Shown: positions 5,302 through 10,937 of the stretch, piece by piece
How the letters are laid out: every line of letters begins with the position of its first letter
Numbering within the stretch: position 1 is the first letter of the stretch
NCBI GenBank assembly: GCA_030018555.1
Contig: JASEHY010000033.1
Span: 1-10,937 of the forward strand
DNA from: Planctomycetota bacterium
GTDB taxonomy: Bacteria > Planctomycetota > MHYJ01 > JACQXL01
Reading direction: 5' to 3'
DNA length: 10,937 bases
The notes under the pieces: generated by a model
What the model saw: the letters and a program-made list of their open reading frames with translations, nothing else
Told to the model about the DNA's origin: nothing
Database searches by the model: none
Program-made: the position numbers and the translations under genes

Positions 5302-7029
5302 ATGTTATATAAAAAATATGATGTTGTCGTTATAGGCGGCGGTTTGGCGGGGTTGCGTGCCGCGATAGAGGCGCAGTCACAAGGCGCTTCTGTCCTGATA
5401 GTCTCCAAGTTACATCCTCTACGGTCCCACTCCGGTGCCGCTCAGGGTGGCGTTAATGCACCTCTTGCAAATAACCCTGACAGCAAAGATGACTCCCCAG
5501 AAAAGCATTGTTTTGATACTATCAAAGGCAGCGATTATTTAGCAGACCAGGATGCAGTTGAAATAATGACATCCTCTGCCTCAGAAATTATCTACGAACT
5601 TGAGCACTGGGGCTGTCCTTTTTCCAGAACTGATGATGGCAGGATTGCCCAGCGACCTTTCGGCGGCGCCGGATTCCCACGCACCTGCTACGGCGCTGAT
5701 AAAACAGGCCTTTATATGCTTCATACCCTCTATGAACAGGTCATAAAACACTCTATCGATGTCATCACAGATTTCATGGTTACTTTCTTAATAGTTGAAG
5801 ATAACACCTGCTATGGACTAATGGGCATTGATATGGCGCAGGGCCGGCTGGAGACAATAGTAGCACGTTCTGTAATTGTCGCTACCGGCGGAGCAGGAAG
5901 AATCTATGGAAAAACCAGTAACGCATTAACCTCAACAGCATTAGGTATGGCGATTGCTTACTGGGCTGGTGTTCCTCTCAAAGATATGGAATTTATCCAA
6001 TTCCATCCCACCGGTATAATCTCCAAGCATATTCTGATGACAGAAGGGTGTCGTGGCGAAGGTGGACATATAGTCAATAAAGATAGCAAACGGTTTATGG
6101 AAAAATATGCTTCCAAGTTAATGGAATTAGCACCGCGCGATATTGTCTCACGCTCCATTGCTACAGAGATTGAGCAGGGTAGAGGTTTCGTCTATCCGGC
6201 GGACGGCTCAGGCTATGTTCACCTTGATATGAGGCATTTAGGCTCGGCTAAAATTATGGAACGATTACCCGGTGTCAGGGATATATGTCTTGACTTCCTT
6301 GGTATAGACATCATCAAAGAACCAGTCCCTATTCAACCTGTCCAGCATTATACAATGGGCGGGATTGATACTGACATCAATGGTACGACCGTAGTTAACG
6401 GGCTTTATGCATCTGGTGAATGTGCTTGTATTTCTGTTCACGGGGCTAACCGACTCGGCGGTAATTCACTCTTAGAAACTCTCGTTTTCGGTAGACGAAG
6501 CGGTGATGCTGCGGCTCAATATGCCCGAGCGCAACGACAGAAATCTTATCTGCCTCAGAGTGCTATTAACTCTCTCTCAAAATTCTACGAATCCCATTTT
6601 AGAAAAATAGCCCAATCAAGCGGTAAAGAAAAACATATTGTCCTAAAAAAGGAACTACAGGAAACGATGGACAGGTATGTAGGCATCTTCAGGGCAGGTG
6701 CAGATTTACAGATTGCGCTTGATAAAGTAAGAACCCTCAAAAACAGGTTTAAATATCTCTTCGCACCTGCCACAGGGCTAAAATTCAATTGTGATATAAC
6801 CTGCCATCTGGAGTTGGAAGCCGGTATTGATGTGGCTGAGGCGATAATAGTGGGGGCATTAAAACGGGAAGAAAGTCGTGGCTCACATTCCCGACGCGAT
6901 TTCCCTAACAGAAATGATACTGGTTTCCTTAAACATACTCTCTGTTACTATAATCCAAAAGGAGAGATTAAAGTATCTTATAAACCAGTAACAATTACTA
7001 AATACCAGCCAGAGGAGAGAAAGTATTAA
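5302..7029 (+). CDS. sdhA: Succinate dehydrogenase/fumarate reductase flavoprotein subunit
   Basis: Catalytic subunit of complex II, oxidising succinate to fumarate (or the reverse) with covalently bound FAD on the cytoplasmic face. From the ATG at 5302 (575 aa) the protein opens with the FAD Rossmann motif GGGLAGLRAA (12-21). RSHSGAAQGG holds H43, the expected covalent FAD site. Catalytic landmarks are all present: FHPTG (H235), TEGCRGEGG (247-255), RDIVSR (R279 and R284), HYTMGG (H349) and HGANRLGGNS (R384). The C-terminal REESRGSH...P and final P-E-E-R-x-Y are also standard, and length is normal. An in-frame GTG at 5260 would add 14 residues (ERNPDIRRDYVVK) encoded mostly by repeat sequence. 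Homologues usually begin close to K-Y-D-V-V-V-I-G-G-G, so I prefer 5302, although the better ribosome site is before 5260. Confidence 0.95.
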   Translation: MLYKKYDVVVIGGGLAGLRAAIEAQSQGASVLIVSKLHPLRSHSGAAQGGVNAPLANNPDSKDDSPEKHCFDTIKGSDYLADQDAVEIMTSSASEIIYELEHWGCPFSRTDDGRIAQRPFGGAGFPRTCYGADKTGLYMLHTLYEQVIKHSIDVITDFMVTFLIVEDNTCYGLMGIDMAQGRLETIVARSVIVATGGAGRIYGKTSNALTSTALGMAIAYWAGVPLKDMEFIQFHPTGIISKHILMTEGCRGEGGHIVNKDSKRFMEKYASKLMELAPRDIVSRSIATEIEQGRGFVYPADGSGYVHLDMRHLGSAKIMERLPGVRDICLDFLGIDIIKEPVPIQPVQHYTMGGIDTDINGTTVVNGLYASGECACISVHGANRLGGNSLLETLVFGRRSGDAAAQYARAQRQKSYLPQSAINSLSKFYESHFRKIAQSSGKEKHIVLKKELQETMDRYVGIFRAGADLQIALDKVRTLKNRFKYLFAPATGLKFNCDITCHLELEAGIDVAEAIIVGALKREESRGSHSRRDFPNRNDTGFLKHTLCYYNPKGEIKVSYKPVTITKYQPEERKY

Positions 7030-7073
7030 TGGCGAATTGCGAAATGCGAACTGTAAAATTCGCAATTCGCCAT
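7029..7073. repeat. 15-bp perfect inverted repeat between sdhA and sdhB
   Basis: ATGGCGAATTGCGAA (7029-7043) is exactly complementary to 7059-7073, with a 15-nt loop. It takes up almost the whole 54-nt gap, starting on the last base of the sdhA stop and ending 10 nt before the sdhB ATG. It is AT-richer than the other palindromes here, so it is probably a different repeat family. It could act on mRNA processing or on sdhB translation. Confidence 0.8.
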
Positions 7074-7083
7074 CGTAAATCTT

Positions 7084-7827
7084 ATGACAGAATTCAGAGT
7101 ATTCCGTTTTGACCCCGAGAAGGATAAAGTCCATTGTTTTGGCACCTACGAGGTCCCATGGGAAAAGGGAATGACCGTGCTGGAAGGACTCTGGTATATC
7201 ATTGACAATATTGACGGCTCTCTGGCATTTCGTTCTTCCTGTCGTGCCGCGGTCTGTGGCTCCTGTGCGATGCATATTTCGGGAGAGAGGTGGAACGGGA
7301 AATACCGGCTTGCCTGTAACACCCTTATAGAAAAACTTCTGGCAAATGGCGAAGGCACTATTACGATTAGCCCTCTATCACATCTGCCAATCTATAAGGA
7401 TTTGGTAGTGGATATGACCAATTTCTTCAGGCACTATGAATCAATAAAACCATATCTGATACCTTCCCAAACACCACCTCAGAAAGAATTCATCCAGTCC
7501 CCCAAGGAGCGTAAAAAGATAGAGCAGAGTATAGACTGTATTCTCTGCGGTGCCTGTTATGGTTCCTGTCCGGTAGCGGGAACTAACCCTGACTATCTTG
7601 GACCCCACAGTATTCTTAAGACACTCAGATTCTATAATGACACAAGAGACACAGCAAAGAAAGAAAGGTTATCTCTGATTGGCAATAATAAAGGTCTCTT
7701 CAGATGTCATTCTATATTCAACTGTCAGATATGCTGCCCGAAAGACCTTGACCCGGCAGGTGCAATCTCGCAGATGAAGATGAAACTAATCTTTCAGAAG
7801 ATAAAAGGGTTGATGGGATTGGGGTAA
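7084..7827 (+). CDS. sdhB: Succinate dehydrogenase/fumarate reductase iron-sulfur subunit
   Basis: Passes electrons from the flavin to quinone through three Fe-S clusters. The [2Fe-2S] ligands are C53, C58, C61 and C78 in SSCRAAVCGSC...ACNT. The ferredoxin-like half has CILCGACYGSCP (C152, C155, C158, C162) and RCHSIFNCQICCPK (C208, C214, C218, plus an extra C217), giving the [4Fe-4S] and [3Fe-4S] ligands. At 247 aa the length is normal. After C162-P the sequence is VAGTNPD, whereas E. coli SdhB has two Trp there near the ubiquinone site; FrdB-type proteins also lack them, so menaquinone use is possible. The ATG at 7084 has no clear ribosome site and follows a strong hairpin. It completes the anchor-anchor-A-B gene order. 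Confidence 0.95.
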   Translation: MTEFRVFRFDPEKDKVHCFGTYEVPWEKGMTVLEGLWYIIDNIDGSLAFRSSCRAAVCGSCAMHISGERWNGKYRLACNTLIEKLLANGEGTITISPLSHLPIYKDLVVDMTNFFRHYESIKPYLIPSQTPPQKEFIQSPKERKKIEQSIDCILCGACYGSCPVAGTNPDYLGPHSILKTLRFYNDTRDTAKKERLSLIGNNKGLFRCHSIFNCQICCPKDLDPAGAISQMKMKLIFQKIKGLMGLG

Positions 7828-7868
7828 ATGCTCTAATCAGTTCCAATAAAGTAATCTGCCATAATTAT

Positions 7869-10751
7869 ATGAAGAATTCGGGAGATGTAAGGAATGAACA
7901 TTGGAGTATCCTGTTTGCCTTCTGGTTTATTGTTTTAATCTGTGTAGTATCCTGTCCCCTTTTCTTACCAGCCGATACCTCGTGGGAGGTATTAAAGACC
8001 GGGCATTTTGAGGTCTTTTATAAGAAAGGTCAGGAGGAGAAGGCAAGAGAATGTCTGACGGTCTTAACCGTTTATCGTGATAATGTCAAGAAACTTACAG
8101 GCAAGGAAATCCCTAAACTCCGCGTCGTGCTTGAGGATATTGGCACAATGTCCAATGCCTTCGCGGACCCGCTCAATCCTAATATTCACATTTATCTCTA
8201 CCCACCAGAAGGCACGGTGGGTGGACTCCCCGGAATTGGCTTTTCAGAAAACTGGTGGCGTTCCAGCGGTATCCACGAATCAATCCATATCGCTCAACTT
8301 ACCAATACTTCAGGGTTTCCCGCTATTCTTACCACTTTATTCGGCAATATCTTTTCTCCCAATTTAGTCATTCCCGGCTGGATTGCAGAAGGCGTAACCG
8401 TTTCTGGCGAATCAAGATTATCGCCATACGAAGGACGGCTCAACGACGGCTTTTTTGATACCCTCATGCTTTCTCTTGTCTCTGATGGTAAATTGCCTTC
8501 TTTACTTGAGATGACCTATACACCCTTTGACTTTCCGTCCCTGGTCGGTGGCGAATATTTTTATGGCGGACTATTCCTGAATTATCTTTCAGAGAAATAT
8601 GGACAGGAGAAATTAAACGAGTTCTTTAAGAATCAGGGCGGCTCGTTCTGGGCTTTCCTTCTGGGCAGCATCTTCCCAGCCGTCGGTATAGATAACTCCG
8701 CGAGAAAGACCTATGGTAGACCCTTTAAGACACTGCATCAGGAATACCTGCGAGACCTTGTAGCGAAGAGTAGACCCTTTGCCATAGATGGCACGGCACT
8801 CACCAACGATAAACTTACGGTCTATTCTAATTTGTTTATAACAACCCCCTCGCCCGTACAAGGAGATTGTCATCTCTATTATATAAAACGGGAATTCCAT
8901 AAGACCGGCGCCTATGATATACATCAACACAAAAGTATTATGCGACGAGCCATCCCTAATATAGAAACAGAAGAAGAGTTGGTCTCTACCACCTCATCTT
9001 TCAGCACCAGACCGCATCTGGCAGTAGATGATAACGGAAGTCCTTTCCTTTATTATACTGTCTTAGAATATAAACGTGGATTTGCTAATTCTACCAATTT
9101 ATCTTTCGGCTTCATTTCTAATCTCCACCAGAAAGACCTGACCACTCTCAAAGATAGAATCCTTTTCAGTGATACGATACGTTCCTTTTGTGTGCTTTCT
9201 GGGAATATCCTGTATGCCAAAGACCGCCAGGATAAATTCGGCTCAGAACTATATCTCTATGACATCATCGGGAAAAGAAGAAAGTTGCTGGGCAAAACCG
9301 ACTTTCTGGTGGGAGAGATGACAACCTCCTCGTCCCCTTTATTAAAGAATCAGGTGGTAGTATCCGCCCGCTATGACTGGGAAAACTGGGGATTATATCT
9401 ACTTGATACCGAAAATCTCTCCCTGGAGGAATTGGTTAATACTCCTTATGCCGAGACATCTCCTTCAATATCTGAAGGCAGGGTGTTCTTTGTGGCTAAC
9501 TACGATAAAACATACCGTATCTATGCTTATGACCTGTCTACAAAGAAACTATATCAGATAACAACAGGCAGTTATGCCCATTTTCCAACGTTATATGGTA
9601 AAGAACTATATTTTGTGGGATTAAATAGTGGAGGAACAAACCTATATCATAAACCCCTTGTTCTTACAGAAATAAGACAACCGCAATATCAGCCGTCTCC
9701 CTTTCCCGGAATTAGTCCGCGAGAAAGCGAACTATTGGCTAATAGTGCAAGACAGGGCGATTATCTTGATGTCCTTAAAACAATGCTGCCCTCATACAGA
9801 ATACCTCTATTCAGGAAAAATTCTGCCGGGGCATCCCTTTCCGGTTATGATGTAACCTATGAACATTCCTATACCACACGGCTCCTCTTTGGCAAAACAC
9901 CATATTTCGCTGTCTCCTATGAAAATCTACTTCTCAAACCGATGATAATCGGCGCAGAGCACCTACGAAGGGCTGGTAAAGAACCAAGCGAATCTAAAGG
10001 AGAACAGGATACTAAGGTCTATGGAAGGTATCCGGCATATCTTTCTCTTGAGCCGGGTCTCTCTGCCCTTGTGCCATCCTTAGAAATCAGGCACGACGAA
10101 AGAGGCGGATTGAACAGCGAAAAGATGTACAGCACAAATGAATTAGTCCCCGGAATGTATCTCGGTCTCAGATACCCCCGATGGTATTTAATGAGCCAGT
10201 TGAATTGTGTCATAGAACGTAAGGGATGGGATTCTATGAGCGACCGTAACGCCCTTGAGTCCATCTCCTTATTTTCCCATCATCTGCCCAATCTTGTTAA
10301 TCCTGAATATGGAGGCGAATTGAATGTATTCACTTATCTCATCAATGACCCTGATAATAAGGCAGACAACGAACTTGTTATTAGAGGATATGACACCGCA
10401 ACCGCCCTTAAAACCAGAAGCGGTGGCATATTAAATGTAGAATACTCTGCACCTTTTCAGAGAAGCAGGCAGGGGTGGTGGAATCCGAATATCTACTGGG
10501 AGGATATGGTCTTAGTTGGTTTTACGGATTGTGCCTTTGGGGAATCAGAGGCGCCTCTCTATAGTATCGGTGCGGAAGTGCGTTTAGAAGCCGCTCTCGG
10601 TTTCAATATCAGATTCATCCCTATTGCCGGCATTGCCATTAATAAAAAGGGTGAATCGGAAGTATACATCTCTTTGATGCTGACCACAAACATAGGGTCT
10701 TCCAATACCCTTTCCTATCCTGAGTCCTTTCGGGATAGGCGATGGAAGTAG
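7869..10751 (+). CDS. Exported HExxH peptidase-like, propeller and Omp85-like barrel protein
   Basis: I do not recognise a named gene. The 960-residue protein starts with a signal sequence (hydrophobic 13-29, likely cut at LPA-D near 35/36; VVSC at 26-29 also fits a lipobox). Residues 40-300 look like a peptidase-MA-type gluzincin: HESIH (136-140) is the HExxH zinc motif, WIAEG supplies the third ligand candidate E174, and EYFYGGLFLNYL (229-240) follows as in that family. Residues 330-600 hold repeated YxxD-type beta segments (LYLYDI, LYLLDT, IYAYDLSTKKLYQITTG) like a TolB/PD40 propeller. Residues 655-945 look like an outer-membrane barrel, with VIRGYD (837-842) resembling the Omp85 (V/I)RG(F/Y) motif, followed by GGILNVEYSAPF (852-863). 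Substrate and role are unknown. It follows sdhB by 41 nt with no obvious ribosome site; the ATG is the only in-frame start before the signal sequence. The last 17 residues overlap a palindrome. Confidence 0.75.
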   Translation: MKNSGDVRNEHWSILFAFWFIVLICVVSCPLFLPADTSWEVLKTGHFEVFYKKGQEEKARECLTVLTVYRDNVKKLTGKEIPKLRVVLEDIGTMSNAFADPLNPNIHIYLYPPEGTVGGLPGIGFSENWWRSSGIHESIHIAQLTNTSGFPAILTTLFGNIFSPNLVIPGWIAEGVTVSGESRLSPYEGRLNDGFFDTLMLSLVSDGKLPSLLEMTYTPFDFPSLVGGEYFYGGLFLNYLSEKYGQEKLNEFFKNQGGSFWAFLLGSIFPAVGIDNSARKTYGRPFKTLHQEYLRDLVAKSRPFAIDGTALTNDKLTVYSNLFITTPSPVQGDCHLYYIKREFHKTGAYDIHQHKSIMRRAIPNIETEEELVSTTSSFSTRPHLAVDDNGSPFLYYTVLEYKRGFANSTNLSFGFISNLHQKDLTTLKDRILFSDTIRSFCVLSGNILYAKDRQDKFGSELYLYDIIGKRRKLLGKTDFLVGEMTTSSSPLLKNQVVVSARYDWENWGLYLLDTENLSLEELVNTPYAETSPSISEGRVFFVANYDKTYRIYAYDLSTKKLYQITTGSYAHFPTLYGKELYFVGLNSGGTNLYHKPLVLTEIRQPQYQPSPFPGISPRESELLANSARQGDYLDVLKTMLPSYRIPLFRKNSAGASLSGYDVTYEHSYTTRLLFGKTPYFAVSYENLLLKPMIIGAEHLRRAGKEPSESKGEQDTKVYGRYPAYLSLEPGLSALVPSLEIRHDERGGLNSEKMYSTNELVPGMYLGLRYPRWYLMSQLNCVIERKGWDSMSDRNALESISLFSHHLPNLVNPEYGGELNVFTYLINDPDNKADNELVIRGYDTATALKTRSGGILNVEYSAPFQRSRQGWWNPNIYWEDMVLVGFTDCAFGESEAPLYSIGAEVRLEAALGFNIRFIPIAGIAINKKGESEVYISLMLTTNIGSSNTLSYPESFRDRRWK
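10714..10739. repeat. 11-bp hairpin in the last codons of the exported protein
   Basis: CCTATCCTGAG (10714-10724) pairs with TTCGGGATAGG (10729-10739) through 9 Watson-Crick and 2 G-U pairs, with a 4-nt loop. It overlaps the codons of the polar tail YPESFRDRRWK, which follows the last barrel-like strand. Confidence 0.6.
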
Positions 10752-10758
10752 AAATAAG

Positions 10759-10789
10759 CCCCTGAAGGTTATCATATATGGGGTTTTTT
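10759..10789 (+). terminator. Weak possible intrinsic terminator
   Basis: CCCC (10759-10762) can pair with GGGG (10780-10783), which is followed by TTTTTT (10784-10789), shortly after the stop codon of the exported protein. The stem is only 4 bp with a large loop, so the U-run and position are the main support. Confidence 0.3.
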
Positions 10790-10823
10790 GCCCTGTTTTT
10801 ACCCCCCTGACAACCCCATATAT
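10774..10823. repeat. 12-bp inverted repeat downstream of the last gene
   Basis: ATATATGGGGTT (10774-10785) is exactly complementary to AACCCCATATAT (10812-10823), with a 26-nt loop containing the U-run. It overlaps and competes with the weak terminator stem. It could be the real 3'-end structure or another dispersed repeat. Confidence 0.55.
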
Positions 10824-10852
10824 CATCCCGTATCCGTCAGAGCATACGCCTC

Positions 10853-10869
10853 CCGTCCTTACAGGATGG
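10853..10869. repeat. 7-bp hairpin near the window end
   Basis: CCGTCCT (10853-10859) pairs with AGGATGG (10863-10869) with one G-U pair and loop TAC. It is small and could be incidental, but it stands in a non-coding stretch with other palindromes. Confidence 0.35.
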
Positions 10870-10902
10870 TGGAACCATAGGGATATTAAACACGAAAATG
10901 AG

Positions 10903-10931
10903 TAGGCAAAATTGCTTGAATGTCTTATAAT
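10903..10931 (+). promoter_or_regulatory. Candidate promoter for a gene beyond the window
   Basis: A consensus -10 TATAAT (10926-10931) follows TAGGCA (10903-10908; 4 of 6 matches to TTGACA) after exactly 17 bp. The stretch 10752-10937 contains no gene, so this promoter would serve a plus-strand gene starting after the window. Confidence 0.45.
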
Positions 10932-10937
10932 ACAAGG

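Noticed and set aside
8204..8224. CCCACC...GGTGGG hairpin inside the peptidase-like domain
   Set aside because: The stem is only 6 bp, the codons read as normal protein (PPEGTVGG), and there is no local jump in composition, so chance is the simpler explanation.
8613..8930. Open frame on the minus strand inside the 960-residue gene (105 codons)
   Set aside because: It is antisense to a continuous, clearly coding ORF and has no recognisable domain.
10912..10931. TTGCTT and TATAAT as a promoter pair
   Set aside because: The spacing is only 8 bp; the TAGGCA box at 10903 with a 17-bp spacer is the better -35.
1..10937. CRISPR array or insertion sequence as the source of the repeats
   Set aside because: The repeats are not regularly spaced, units differ from one another, and no transposase, Cas gene or terminal repeats around a gene are seen.

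Overview
The window is about 10.9 kb from a moderately AT-rich chromosome. It probably belongs to a diderm, uncultivated-type bacterium: there is a putative outer-membrane barrel protein and a succinate dehydrogenase. Many short GC-rich palindromes are scattered between genes and inside them. A lineage such as the FCB group, WOR-3 or Omnitrophota would fit, but that is a guess; nothing in the sequence fixes the phylum. No tRNA, rRNA, CRISPR array or transposase was seen.

Layout. Positions 1-273 hold no gene, only a run of perfect or near-perfect hairpins. A small double-ACT-domain protein is encoded on the minus strand (274-681). A divergent promoter region follows (682-980), with two TTGACT boxes in mirror-image arrangement and a leader of mutually exclusive hairpins. 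Eight genes then run on the plus strand: pheA (chorismate mutase/prephenate dehydratase), tyrA (prephenate dehydrogenase), aspartate kinase, two succinate dehydrogenase membrane anchors, sdhA, sdhB, and a 960-residue exported protein. That last protein has an HExxH peptidase domain, a propeller-like middle and an Omp85-like C-terminus. The window ends with a possible terminator, more inverted repeats and a promoter pointing out of the window.

How the genes work together. pheA and tyrA take chorismate/prephenate to the phenylalanine and tyrosine precursors. Aspartate kinase opens the lysine/threonine/methionine pathway. pheA/tyrA and tyrA/aspartate kinase overlap by ATGA, so the three are probably translationally coupled. 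PheA and aspartate kinase carry their own ACT domains for end-product feedback, and the separate double-ACT protein could add another sensor. The four sdh genes make a membrane-bound complex II. The exported protein has no evident functional link to them.

The most unusual signal is a set of GC-rich palindromic elements that behave like mobile or dispersed repeats and tolerate being translated. Elements sit in frame inside aspartate kinase (two places) and near the end of tyrA. Others cover the 5' edge of sdhA and the last codons of the exported protein. Two inserts share internal motifs, and the core TCCCGAC...GTCGGGA or CCCGAC...GTCGGG recurs at three places. This resembles the protein-coding Rickettsia palindromic elements in behaviour, though no sequence relationship is claimed.
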